This document shows, piece by piece, positions 21,432-30,244 of a stretch of DNA of 36,220 nucleotides. Numbering within the stretch: the stretch's first letter is position 1; each line of letters starts with the position of its first letter. The notes under the pieces were generated by a model. The model saw only the letters and a list, made by a program, of their open reading frames with translations. It ran no database searches and was not told where the DNA came from. Position numbers and translations under genes: made by a program. Source of the DNA: Deinococcus ruber (GTDB lineage Bacteria > Deinococcota > Deinococci > Deinococcales > Deinococcaceae); assembly GCF_014648095.1 (NCBI RefSeq), contig NZ_BMQL01000049.1:1-36220 (forward strand). Direction: 5' to 3'.

Positions 21432-22937
21432 ATGGCCCAAGCGATTAAGCCCCGGCACGAAGGTGAATATCTGCAGGCTCGGCTGTTCTGGCTCTGGGCC
21501 TGTAGACTCTTTCAGCCCCACACAGCCGTTAACAGGGTTGGGTTCGAACTCAACGATGCAAAATCCTTTGATGATGTGGTCGTGCGCTACCGGGAACCCG
21601 TCCCCGACGGCATCGGCGGCACGACCACTGTGGACTACATGCAAGTCAAGCATCATGCCACCCACCGGGGTAGCGTGACCGCAGAATCACTGGTCGATCC
21701 GGCGTTCATCGGGGCTACCAGCAAATCGCTGTTGCAGAAAGTGCTGGATGTTCAGCGGCAGCACGCACCGGATGGAACAGGGTGTCGGTTCATGCTGAAT
21801 CAGCCATGGCCAATCGACCCAGGGGACGCTCTGTCGAAGCTGGTGGACCGGGATAACGGGCACTTTCGGCTCAATGTCTTGTTCGATGGAACGACCCCCG
21901 CAAGCGAGATGGGGAAGGTTCGTAAAGCATGGCGCGAGCACCTCAACGTGACGGACGAGGAACTTCGCCTGGTGCTTACTCCCCTGCGTCTTCTGGTGGA
22001 CCCACGCACAGTGGAGCAGATGCGCGACCAACTCAATGAGGCTCTCGTGATGGCTGGCCTGAAGCCCGTCGATGCCAGAGCACAGATACATCCCTACGAT
22101 GACCTGGCCTGGAAGCTCTCCGCAGCAACTAGCCGGGTCGAGTTTGACCGTGCGGAGGTTGAAGTGCTGATGCGCCGGGAAGGGCTGTACGAGGGGCTCC
22201 CCCTCGTTCGTCAGGACGCTCGACGACTCGGAGTGCGCAGCTTCGCTCCCTTCGCAATGCGTCTGGAAGAGGAGACAGACGCGCTGTTCTGTGCTCTCGA
22301 GCACTTCGATGGGCGCCTAATCCGTGACCGGACGCTCTGGCGCGAACGCGTCTACCCGGACCTCGTCAACTTCCTTCAGCAGCACGTCCAGCCGGGTTCG
22401 CTGCATCACGTTATGCTTGAAGCCCATGGCACCCTGGCCTTTGCCACGGGATACGCAGTGGCCCGCAGTCAGGCGCGGGTGGTGCCAATGTTTAACCGGG
22501 TTCCGTGGGAACCGAGCAACGCACCCTCAGCTCCCCACACCCCAGCGTGGACATTCGACCAGCATCCGGGTGGTAAGGGCAATGCCACCGCCGTTGCGAT
22601 AAGTGTCGCTCAGCATGTTCTGGGTGATGTCCAGGCCTACATAGAGCGGACAGGGCTTGAGGTAGGGAGCGTCATTGAGGCGACTGTGGTGCCGCAACCG
22701 GGTCGGGATTCTGTGCGCGATGCCGACCATGCCTTTGTGTTGGCCCGCGACTTGGCTCAGCACCTGCGGCTTCTGCGCCCCTCGTTGCCTCGTGGAAGCC
22801 GCCTGCTGCTGTTCGCTTCCGTTCCCAATCCGCTGATGTTCTTCCTTGGCGTGCAGGCTTACGCCCTCGGACCAGTTGAGCTGTACGAATTCGACCCGAA
22901 TGACAGCGACTACCATCCCGCCCTTCGACTGCCCTGA
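21432..22937 (+). CDS. cap4: Cap4-type CBASS effector: nuclease plus SAVED domain
   Basis: A 501-residue effector of a type II CBASS operon. The N-terminal domain is a restriction-endonuclease-like DNase: E12 (HEGEYLQARLFW), D47-D48 (SFDDVVV) and the QVK pair Q71/K73 (DYMQVKHH) form the metal-binding core found in Cap4. The C-terminal half (about 280-501) is a SAVED domain, seen in the helix LEAHGTLAFATGYAVARSQA, the glycine-rich KGNATAVAISVAQ segment and the ending LFASVPNPLMFFLG followed by ELYEFD. SAVED binds the cyclic oligonucleotide made by the CD-NTase and activates unspecific DNA cutting. An in-frame GTG at 21423 overlaps the promoter and is unlikely. The CD-NTase gene begins 11 bases after its stop. 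Confidence 0.88.
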   Translation: MAQAIKPRHEGEYLQARLFWLWACRLFQPHTAVNRVGFELNDAKSFDDVVVRYREPVPDGIGGTTTVDYMQVKHHATHRGSVTAESLVDPAFIGATSKSLLQKVLDVQRQHAPDGTGCRFMLNQPWPIDPGDALSKLVDRDNGHFRLNVLFDGTTPASEMGKVRKAWREHLNVTDEELRLVLTPLRLLVDPRTVEQMRDQLNEALVMAGLKPVDARAQIHPYDDLAWKLSAATSRVEFDRAEVEVLMRREGLYEGLPLVRQDARRLGVRSFAPFAMRLEEETDALFCALEHFDGRLIRDRTLWRERVYPDLVNFLQQHVQPGSLHHVMLEAHGTLAFATGYAVARSQARVVPMFNRVPWEPSNAPSAPHTPAWTFDQHPGGKGNATAVAISVAQHVLGDVQAYIERTGLEVGSVIEATVVPQPGRDSVRDADHAFVLARDLAQHLRLLRPSLPRGSRLLLFASVPNPLMFFLGVQAYALGPVELYEFDPNDSDYHPALRLP

Positions 22938-22948
22938 CCGAGGTTCTC

Positions 22949-24058
22949 ATGGAAATGAAAAACAGCTTCGAGACGTTCATGCAGGAGATCCGCCCCACCA
23001 GCAACCAGAGCGGTGATATGCGCCGGGGCTACCGGACGCTTCGCAACCGGCTTCTCGCCGATGCGCGCCTCTCCCCTTGGATCGTTGGCACCTTCCTTCA
23101 GGGCAGTTACCGCCGTTCCACCGCAGTTCGCCCGAAGGGTGACGAACGGTCGGACGTGGATTTAGTGGTTGTAACCCGTATTCCACAAAGCTATAGCCCT
23201 ACCGAAGCCCAGGCGCTGTTCTATCCTCTGATGCGGGCGCACTATGCAGACAAGTGGCGTAGGCAGGGCCGGTCCATTGGCATTTCATTGAGCTACGTTG
23301 ACCTTGACTTGGTGATCACCTCGGCACCTACCACAGCGATGGAAGCCGTCGTCAAGTCAGTCAGCGCGCTGGATAACGTCGACCTCTGGTCTGAGCTGAA
23401 CGAGACACGGAGCTACTCTGGCCTCGACCTGCCAGCAACAATCCTGGCGAAAGCCGAACAGCCCCAATGGAAGCAGGAGCCGCTGTACATCCCCAATCGC
23501 GACGCCGAGCGCTGGGATCCGACGCACCCGCTGGCGCAGATCAGTTGGACGCAGGGAAAGAACGCCCGCACGAACGGCCATTACGTAAATGTCGTGAAAG
23601 CTCTCAAGTGGTGGCGGCGGAACAACCCCAACCTCGCTGGGCACCCAAAGGGCTACCCACTCGAACATCTCATCGGCCAGTGTTGCCCAGACGGCATCAA
23701 CAGCATCGCCGCAGGAATCACACTGACTCTGGAAACGATCATTACCCAGCACGGCTGGCGCACCAGCCCGCCTGATCTCCGTGACCACGGCGTATCTACA
23801 CACAACGTTATGGGACGAGTCAGCAATGCTGACTGGCAGGCATTCATCTCAGAAGTTCGCACGGCTGCTGAGATCGCGCGGAGGGCACTGAACGCGATTA
23901 CCACCCAGGCCAGTGCTGACACGTGGCGAGAGCTGCTCGGCAACAGATTCCCGGAGAGCACTTCAAGCTCGAACGGTCTGCTCAAGGGCACAACAGTCAG
24001 CGGACTGGGGTTCCAGCCCAAGCCCGGTGGCCCCACCAAACCTGGTGGATTCGCTTGA
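22949..24058 (+). CDS. cdnD: CD-NTase (cyclic oligonucleotide synthase), clade D-like
   Basis: A 369-residue nucleotidyltransferase of the cGAS/DncV-like superfamily. The active site reads GSYRRST (G52-S53) followed by SDVDLVVV with D69 and D71; the third metal ligand is probably D118 or D120 in YVDLDLVI. On phage infection such enzymes make a cyclic di- or trinucleotide that activates Cap4. The pairing with a Cap4/SAVED effector suggests clade D and perhaps a cyclic trinucleotide, which is inference. The C-terminus is flexible and ends KPGGFA; in type II systems the Cap2 ligase joins the CD-NTase C-terminus to target proteins, so this tail is the likely conjugation end. GAGG precedes the ATG. 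Confidence 0.9.
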   Translation: MEMKNSFETFMQEIRPTSNQSGDMRRGYRTLRNRLLADARLSPWIVGTFLQGSYRRSTAVRPKGDERSDVDLVVVTRIPQSYSPTEAQALFYPLMRAHYADKWRRQGRSIGISLSYVDLDLVITSAPTTAMEAVVKSVSALDNVDLWSELNETRSYSGLDLPATILAKAEQPQWKQEPLYIPNRDAERWDPTHPLAQISWTQGKNARTNGHYVNVVKALKWWRRNNPNLAGHPKGYPLEHLIGQCCPDGINSIAAGITLTLETIITQHGWRTSPPDLRDHGVSTHNVMGRVSNADWQAFISEVRTAAEIARRALNAITTQASADTWRELLGNRFPESTSSSNGLLKGTTVSGLGFQPKPGGPTKPGGFA

Positions 24059-25830
24059 ACCCTTGGGTCATTGAGGAACCTCGACGCCTGCTTGACGAAC
24101 GAGATGCGGTCACTCACCTGCAGGAACAGACGGGCTGGCTCTCTGCCGCCGCTTGGGGATGGGAAAGGGAAACAGGCAAGGTCTATTGCGAGGCGACCAT
24201 TGTCTCCCATAGCCATGAGTACGGGGTCCGGATGACTTATCCAGATCTGTTCCCTGCGTTGCCACCTGAGGTCCGGCCACTTGACTCTGCGGCCCGCTGG
24301 TCGGGGCATCAGTACAACAATGGCACCCTGTGTCTTGAGTGGGGTCCGGACAACTGGACCCCTGAGCGGACCGGCGCGGACCTGCTTACCAGTACACATA
24401 AGTTGCTTGAGATGGAAAATCCGCAGGGCGACGAGTCCATCCTGCCTCAGGAGCCCCCTTCGCGGCACCAGCTCACGCTTGGGCAAGAGTTGCGCAGTGA
24501 GTTTGTGCGCATACTGGCCACGCCGGCATGGCTTGCGCAGGGGCGCGCACTGCCTGCGGGGAGCGTCGGTACCGCCGCAGTGGTCAGCCACAACCGTGCG
24601 GGAAGGCTCATGCACTACGTGGTCAACCTGACGGCCGAAGGGGAGACTTGGACAGATACCACGCTACCTGCTGCTGTGAGAGGGAAGAATCAGATGCATG
24701 AACTGGGATTCCTGTTCCGTTCCTCGCTCACACATACCGAATTGACGCGTCTGGAGACTGTCGATGATATTCGTGCCATCCTTCAGGCCGCCGGCATTGA
24801 GGCGTGGCCGGGGACCGAAAACTTCTCTCTGACCGTGCAGCGTCACCATGCTCTATTCCTCGACGAGCACGGGGAACTCCACCACTTTCTGATGTTCGAA
24901 GATCAGGACGGCCCTCACCTGTTCAAAGGCTACAGCCTGCTCGACGACCGTGGAGATCGTCGCTTACCTCCAGAGACGGACCTACTCGCGGATAAGACCA
25001 TCGCCATCGTTGGCGCTGGTTCGGTGGGCAGCAAGGTGGCAGTGAGTCTGGTTCGGAGTGGTGCGCGTCGGCTGTTGCTGGTCGATCCTGATGTGATGTT
25101 GCCAGGAAATATTGTTCGGCATGCCCTGGATTGGCATGCCGTTGGTGCCCATAAGGTGAGGGCTCTACGTAAGCAGCTGCAGTTACTTGCGCCTGACGTT
25201 GTGGTGGAAGAGGAGAAAGTCCTGCTCGCCGGGCAAGAGTCCAGCGGAGTAATTGCCCGCGTATTCTCAAAGCTGGCAAAGTATGACCTGCTGGTAGACG
25301 CGACAGCGGATCCGCAGGTATTTAATCTGCTCGCGTCTCTCGCCATACGTGCAAAGCGGCCAATGGTATGGGGACAGGTCTACGCTGGCGGACTTGGGGG
25401 GTTGGTAGCCCGCAGCCGTCCCGGTCGTGATGCCAACCCTTTGTCAATGCGAGCTGCGTATTTGGCCTTCTGTCAGGAGCAGGACGCCCCGGTCATGCTG
25501 GTTGGCGAGGACTATGCTACGCGGAGCGACCAACCCATGGTAGCGACCGATGCGGATGTCGGCGTCATTGCCCATCATCTAGCGCAGTTAGCATTGGATA
25601 CCCTGACCCAGGATGGGGAAAGCGCCTTCCCTCAAGCTATGTACCTAGTGGGCCTACGCCGTGGCTGGATTTTTGATGCCCCGTTCCAGAACCACTTCAT
25701 TGAGGTTGAGGCTGCGGAGGGAACGTCTGCAGATACAGTCGTAGAGCTGACGTCACAGGAAGAGGCGGCTTGGGCTGGTTTCCTACGAACGCTGCTGGGT
25801 GGAGGTGAGCATGCGGATCCTTTTACCTGA
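24055..25830 (+). CDS. cap2: Cap2: E2-E1 fusion ligase of CBASS
   Basis: A 591-residue fusion. Residues 1-125 form an E2-like domain with C93 in NNGTLCLEWGPDNW, the expected catalytic position. A linker domain follows (about 130-310). Then an E1/ThiF domain has the ATP loop IVGAGSVGS (about 318-326), the strand LLLVDPD and the adenylation motif NIVRHALDW. C473 in LAFCQEQ is the candidate E1 cysteine. Cap2 attaches the CD-NTase C-terminus to other molecules and primes signalling. The start is TTG 24055, overlapping the CD-NTase stop (TTGA), with GGTGG seven bases upstream. The frame is open to 23923, but the extra residues are a shadow of the CD-NTase gene. Its length is normal for Cap2. Confidence 0.9.
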   Translation: MNPWVIEEPRRLLDERDAVTHLQEQTGWLSAAAWGWERETGKVYCEATIVSHSHEYGVRMTYPDLFPALPPEVRPLDSAARWSGHQYNNGTLCLEWGPDNWTPERTGADLLTSTHKLLEMENPQGDESILPQEPPSRHQLTLGQELRSEFVRILATPAWLAQGRALPAGSVGTAAVVSHNRAGRLMHYVVNLTAEGETWTDTTLPAAVRGKNQMHELGFLFRSSLTHTELTRLETVDDIRAILQAAGIEAWPGTENFSLTVQRHHALFLDEHGELHHFLMFEDQDGPHLFKGYSLLDDRGDRRLPPETDLLADKTIAIVGAGSVGSKVAVSLVRSGARRLLLVDPDVMLPGNIVRHALDWHAVGAHKVRALRKQLQLLAPDVVVEEEKVLLAGQESSGVIARVFSKLAKYDLLVDATADPQVFNLLASLAIRAKRPMVWGQVYAGGLGGLVARSRPGRDANPLSMRAAYLAFCQEQDAPVMLVGEDYATRSDQPMVATDADVGVIAHHLAQLALDTLTQDGESAFPQAMYLVGLRRGWIFDAPFQNHFIEVEAAEGTSADTVVELTSQEEAAWAGFLRTLLGGGEHADPFT

Positions 25831-26311
25831 TGATGTCGCTGCTCGCCTCATGGCAGCGCTGGAGCAAGCCGGCCGCCGTGAGGTTGGAGGCATTCTGATG
25901 GGTGAACACGTTGACGAGGACGTGTTCCGGGTGGTAGATCTCACAGTGCAAATGCGCGGCGGAACCTTCGCCAGCTTCTGGCGTCTGGTCGAGGACTTCG
26001 CAAGTCCACTGCGGCGGTTCTTCGAGCGCACCCATCGGGACTACAGGCGCTTCAACTACCTTGGGGAATGGCATTCGCATCATTCATTCGCCCTGGAACC
26101 AAGTGTCCGGGATTGCCAAACTATGCAGGAGATCGTCGAGGACCCAGCTTCCAACGTCAACTTTACTATTCTTCTACTGGTGCGCGTGGGCGCAGCTGAC
26201 CAGCTGGAGGCGAAAGTGACACTCCACATTCCAGCGGCTGCCACCTCATCAGCAGAGTTGGTGTTGGAGTCAAAGACACCACCTGTGTTACCCGCGCCTC
26301 AGGGTGGATAA
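25811..26311 (+). CDS. cap3: Cap3: JAB/JAMM protease of CBASS
   Basis: A 166-residue JAMM protease. The catalytic Glu lies in REVGGILMGEH, and the zinc motif is EWHSHHSFALEPSVRD (H-x-H-x7-S-x2-D). Cap3 removes the CD-NTase from the proteins to which Cap2 has joined it and so limits or resets the system. ATG 25811 has a near-perfect ribosome site, GGAGGTGA, and lies inside the 3' end of cap2 (20-base overlap). A GTG at 25799 would overlap that ribosome site and is unlikely. It is the last gene of the CBASS operon. Confidence 0.92.
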   Translation: MRILLPDDVAARLMAALEQAGRREVGGILMGEHVDEDVFRVVDLTVQMRGGTFASFWRLVEDFASPLRRFFERTHRDYRRFNYLGEWHSHHSFALEPSVRDCQTMQEIVEDPASNVNFTILLLVRVGAADQLEAKVTLHIPAAATSSAELVLESKTPPVLPAPQGG

Positions 26312-26569
26312 AACGATTGCGGACAACACTACCTTCCCGACACTATCTACTGAAAGCAGGGTGCCGGTGCCTCAGCGGCGTCCGTCCAAGTACTTCATCT
26401 GCAACTTCCCTTTGAACGGTGGTGGGGCAAGGTCGCATCCGTGCAATGCCCCTTCCTGCCCAGGATTAAGGGAACGAGCAGAATAATCAAGCTCATAAAA
26501 AAAAGAGTAGTTACAAATTAGCCGTTCAAAATACCTTTTCTGCAGCGCTTTGAACACCTGCACCTATCT

Positions 26570-28012
26570 TCATCCTGGAACGCCAAACAGCAATTCTCGA
26601 GCATCCATACCCTGACGCACAAACAACTGGGGGATATGGTAGCCGCCACCTCTTACCCGTACTGCATGACGCGCCCGGTCAAACGCCGCCTGAAGCGGGA
26701 GATTTGCTGCCAAAGCAGCATAGAAGGCTCGCGAGAACTCCGGTGCGTCCTCATCCGCAACTTCCTCACTCATGCCAATGGCAGCATCGACGTGCTCGAC
26801 CGCTCGCGCAGCGATGGCCATCGATTCGCATGCCATGAACACCACAAGGCGCAGATTTCCCGCGAGTTTCAGGTCCTCTAGAAGTAATTCGGCGTCGTAA
26901 TCCGTTCCGGTCTCTGTGCCGTTTGGGTCAACCAGCGTCAGGCTGTTCGGAGTGCCGTGACAGCTCAGATGCAGAATGTGTGGTCTGGATCGGTCCAGCA
27001 GCGGTAGGATCTGCTCACCAGTGGTGGCGGCGTTATAAACAAGCTCAAGTGACTCCCTATTATTCGCAGCATAAAGTGCATCACGAATAGCCTGTGTCTC
27101 CTGTTCTACCCACAAGGGATCGTTCGGCGTGTTCGCTGTCATGATCAGGAGGCGTGTCGTCCCTAGCAAACGCTTCTGCATGTTCGCTGCACTACGGTCG
27201 AGTCGGTCGGCAAGGTCATTAAAGACGAGCTCCCATAGGGAGATCACCTTCGCGTGGAAAGCCCCGTCAGGTTGACTTTTTCTCTCAACTTCCTGACGAA
27301 TCGCTACGAGTACGCTCGCCAGGGGAGGCGGAATCTGCATAACGGCCTGAGCGCGTTCCGAGAGCGAAGCATACCGCTGTGGCATTGTGATGAGTGCCTG
27401 CCGTTCTTTTGAGAGCTCTACGAAGGCATTTCCCGCCATCGCGGGCAGATAGATTTGAAGCTCCGCTACCAAGGCAGCTTGCCTGCTGATTAAATGATCA
27501 AGCTGTAGGAACAGTTGCTCGATATTGGGGCGAGTCAAGAGTGTCTCGTCCTGCTGGATACGTTGGGTCAGAACATTCCATAGGATTTCGATCAGCTGTC
27601 CGGCGGGCGTACGGTCCTCACCAAACTTCGGTGCCTCCATCGGCTGCCTACCCGCCATCAGATCCCTGCCGCTTGAGATATCCGAAGCACGCTGCAGACT
27701 AAACAGATACTGGATGGTTGGCAGGCCATGTTCGCGCTGCCAGCCTGCCGCTGGTGTCGCTTCTGGAAATTCTTGCTGCAGTGCGCTCACGAGTTGACCG
27801 GCTTCCTGAAGGTGACTGAGCAGTTGGCTCTCAGCCTGCTGGACGAGCCGGGCGTAATCCTGCATGGCCTGGATAACTAAGGGGCCGAACACGGGATCGT
27901 CCCGTACCCAAGATTGCAGTTGGACGCTATAAGCGTGAAAGCTAGGTGTGCTACTTAGACTGCGAAGGCGCTCCAGTCGATACGCGAGGGCGCGCGGAAG
28001 GGGTTCAGTCAC
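26570..28012 (-). CDS. CHAT-domain (caspase-like) protease
   Basis: A 480-residue protein. The C-terminal part (about 285-480) is a CHAT peptidase: H352 in LHLSCHG and C395 in FMACES form the catalytic dyad, followed by the family's typical ending with SRAFYAALAANLPLQAAFDR and YHIPQLF. Residues 1-280 are long, Gln/Leu-rich helices without TPR or sensor motifs that I recognise. CHAT proteases are effectors in several bacterial conflict systems, including the TPR-CHAT protein of type III-E CRISPR. Here no CRISPR genes are present. The start is GTG 28012; TAAATT lies six bases before it on the minus strand. It is 82 bases downstream of the TPR-regulator gene in the same direction. Confidence 0.85.
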   Translation of the reverse strand: MTEPLPRALAYRLERLRSLSSTPSFHAYSVQLQSWVRDDPVFGPLVIQAMQDYARLVQQAESQLLSHLQEAGQLVSALQQEFPEATPAAGWQREHGLPTIQYLFSLQRASDISSGRDLMAGRQPMEAPKFGEDRTPAGQLIEILWNVLTQRIQQDETLLTRPNIEQLFLQLDHLISRQAALVAELQIYLPAMAGNAFVELSKERQALITMPQRYASLSERAQAVMQIPPPLASVLVAIRQEVERKSQPDGAFHAKVISLWELVFNDLADRLDRSAANMQKRLLGTTRLLIMTANTPNDPLWVEQETQAIRDALYAANNRESLELVYNAATTGEQILPLLDRSRPHILHLSCHGTPNSLTLVDPNGTETGTDYDAELLLEDLKLAGNLRLVVFMACESMAIAARAVEHVDAAIGMSEEVADEDAPEFSRAFYAALAANLPLQAAFDRARHAVRVRGGGYHIPQLFVRQGMDARELLFGVPG

Positions 28013-28094
28013 CCTCTTAATTTACCAAGCCTGCACTAGCAACCGCTCACAGGCATAGGTATGACATCGCCCAAAAGCAGATCGATACTGTGCA

Positions 28095-29993
28095 TCAGTC
28101 CAGGGACGTCCATTGCAGGGCAGTGGGCAACTCCCCAACCTCATCACGAAACCGCTTTCGTACGCGCTCCAGCGTGTGCCGCGCTGTGACGGCCCCCTTC
28201 AAGCGTTCAGTCGCCCGGATCAGCAGGGTGTTGATGCCTTCGTTCAGCGGTTCGACTTGCAGCAGCTGCTCTGCCAGGTCCATACACAGTGCGTCCTCTC
28301 CCTGTTGATACGACTCCTCCAGAATGTCAAGGCCCGTCCGGACCATCAACCATTCCACAGTCGTTCGCTCCGCAACCACCCAATCTGTTTCAGACTCGGG
28401 CAGGAATGGGCCTATGTACTTCTCTAGGGCAGTTCTAAATTCTTTTAACCGAGCGCCGTAGAGGATCTGTTTCAGCTCGTGAAGATCCAGCCGAACGATC
28501 ATCCCGCGCACCTCGACACGGTAGGCGCGCGTCTCACGGTCATACGGCAGTGTCAGGCCATCCACGATCTTGGCGAGTTCACTCCGCATCAGATGGAAAT
28601 AAATGCGGGCGTTCACCGCGTACTTCTCAGGGAAGATCGCCGCGAGAATCTGCTCCCGGGTCTGATTCGGATGCAGCAGCAGATACACGAGCAGTTCCGT
28701 ACTTTTGTCGAGGCTGGCATTTGGACGCACCGTCTGCCCATTGACGGTGAGGCGCACACCGCCGAGCGTCTGGATCCGCAGCACGCGTGGCCGCTGTTCC
28801 TGACAGGCCCACCAGTCGAGCAGCAGATCCCGCGGCTGCGTCTCGGCCTGCAGGAAACTCAGCACCTGTGGCACGGCCCGCAGTTCCAGCGCAATCACCG
28901 GACTCGAGCAGAGCGCAGCGCGGGCGTGATGCGCCTCTTCCAGTGCGTCAAGCGCCTCTCGCATCTTCAGGAACGTCAAGTATGCTTCCGCGAGGTGGAG
29001 CGCGGCCCATCCTCGCTCGCGGTGCAACTGCAATTCGCCAAAGCGCTTCAGCGCTAGAGTCAGCACCTCAATGGCCGCCGCCTCGCCGTTCCGCATCATC
29101 AGCTGACCGCGTCGTAGATCGACCAGAGCACTGATGCGGGCAGGCACGTGAAGGGCGCTTGCATGTGCGAGTGCTTTCGCTGCCCGCCGCGTCTCTCCCA
29201 GTTCACAGTGCACCGCGACAAGGCCAAGTTCTGCCGCGCATTCCGTCTCGGCCTCTGCGAGCTGCTGGGCCTGCTGCGCACTCTTCTGAAACAGAGCCAG
29301 CGCCTCCCGCGTGTGGCCCCGATACCGTGCCAGCATCGCCCGGTGATACAACAGCGTCGGTGCCCCCGGCCCTGTCACATCACCGGCCGCTTTGAACGTC
29401 GCCTCAGCCTCATAAAAGCGCCCAGCAGCGGTGTAGCACGCCCCAGCAACCGTCTGGAGCTCAAGGAGCCGCAGGCCCTCAGCGTGTTCCAGTGCCTGTG
29501 TCACGAACTGCAGCGCCCGTTGATCCGCGCCCTGGGCCATGCAGACATACCCAAGCGTCAGGCCGATGCCAGGGAGCAGCGCCCCTTCGCGCTCGGTCTG
29601 GGTTGCCAGATTCCACGCGCGTTCCAGCGCTTCATCCGCTCCCCGAAGGTCCCCGAACGCCAACTGACTGATGCCCCATTCAAGCTCAGCTAGGCTGTGA
29701 TCGAACGTGCTCAGCTCGCTGAGCGTCAGTGTCTGGAGCGTCTGCCGTCCGAGTTCCGGTTCGCCCAGCTGGCGGTAGACCGTGGCGAGTTCGATGGCAG
29801 CCGGCATACACCCACGCTCCAGTGAGCGCGTCAGCAGGGCCCGGGCTTCGAGGGGACGGCCCACGTTCAGCAGGCACAGGCCTGCCCATCGTTCATCGGT
29901 CGCCGACGCGTCCTGCAGGCGGCCGTAGGCGCTCAAGCCATCCTCGTAGGCTCCGCGTAAGACCAAGTTCAGAATGGGGTTAATCGATATCAC
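28095..29993 (-). CDS. TPR protein with C-terminal SARP-type (wHTH-BTAD) regulator domain
   Basis: About 632 residues. The first 400 or so are tetratricopeptide-like helix pairs of about 34-40 residues (for example ERWAGLCLLNVGRPLEARAL, then ELATVYRQLGEPELGRQTL). The C-terminal region has an OmpR/SARP-like winged helix (TLGGVRLTVNGQTVRP, then STELLVYLLLHPNQTREQIL) and a bacterial transcriptional activation domain, with YIGPFLPESETDWVVAER and CMDLAEQLLQVEPLNEGINT as typical BTAD pieces. It probably regulates transcription. The start is uncertain: the frame is open to 30116, but a TATAAT at 30067-30072 implies a later start. I chose GTG 29993, directly before ISINPILN. The CHAT gene follows, perhaps on the same transcript. 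Confidence 0.78.
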   Translation of the reverse strand: MISINPILNLVLRGAYEDGLSAYGRLQDASATDERWAGLCLLNVGRPLEARALLTRSLERGCMPAAIELATVYRQLGEPELGRQTLQTLTLSELSTFDHSLAELEWGISQLAFGDLRGADEALERAWNLATQTEREGALLPGIGLTLGYVCMAQGADQRALQFVTQALEHAEGLRLLELQTVAGACYTAAGRFYEAEATFKAAGDVTGPGAPTLLYHRAMLARYRGHTREALALFQKSAQQAQQLAEAETECAAELGLVAVHCELGETRRAAKALAHASALHVPARISALVDLRRGQLMMRNGEAAAIEVLTLALKRFGELQLHRERGWAALHLAEAYLTFLKMREALDALEEAHHARAALCSSPVIALELRAVPQVLSFLQAETQPRDLLLDWWACQEQRPRVLRIQTLGGVRLTVNGQTVRPNASLDKSTELLVYLLLHPNQTREQILAAIFPEKYAVNARIYFHLMRSELAKIVDGLTLPYDRETRAYRVEVRGMIVRLDLHELKQILYGARLKEFRTALEKYIGPFLPESETDWVVAERTTVEWLMVRTGLDILEESYQQGEDALCMDLAEQLLQVEPLNEGINTLLIRATERLKGAVTARHTLERVRKRFRDEVGELPTALQWTSLD

Positions 29994-30066
29994 CCACACG
30001 GCTGCAAGGACATGCCTGCTGCTGACCAACGCAAAAGCCCACAAAGAAGTCCACCATTGACATTCG

Positions 30067-30072
30067 ATTATA
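30067..30072 (-). promoter_or_regulatory. -10 box for the TPR-SARP gene
   Basis: TATAAT on the minus strand, a perfect consensus. Transcription starting near 30060 would exclude the upstream start at 30116. No clear -35 box at 16-18 bases was found. Confidence 0.5.
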
Positions 30073-30244
30073 AGTGCCTTTCCTGTTCCGCACCTGAACC
30101 ACCGGACGTTCACCACCCATCTGCCTCATTCGCGCGCTAACCGCCCCGAGTGATGCGGAGCCATGTCCATACCCACAAGCGGCACGCTAAGAAGTTCTGC
30201 CGACGATCAAGGCCGTCACCCCCAGACACGACAAGCTAAGCGGT

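Noticed and set aside
23653..24615. A 320-codon minus-strand frame across the CBASS genes
   Set aside because: Shadow of the CD-NTase and Cap2 genes, both with full motifs on the plus strand.
26490..26510. A8 run (T8 on the minus strand) as terminator of the CHAT gene
   Set aside because: The nearest inverted repeat (GTTCAAA...TTTGAAC) is short, has a long loop and is well separated from the T-run.
26570..28012. CHAT protein as part of a type III-E CRISPR (TPR-CHAT) system
   Set aside because: No Cas gene, gRAMP-like gene or repeat-spacer array is present in the window.
28479..29057. Plus-strand frame opposite the TPR-SARP gene
   Set aside because: Antisense shadow; the minus-strand frame has continuous TPR and BTAD patterns.
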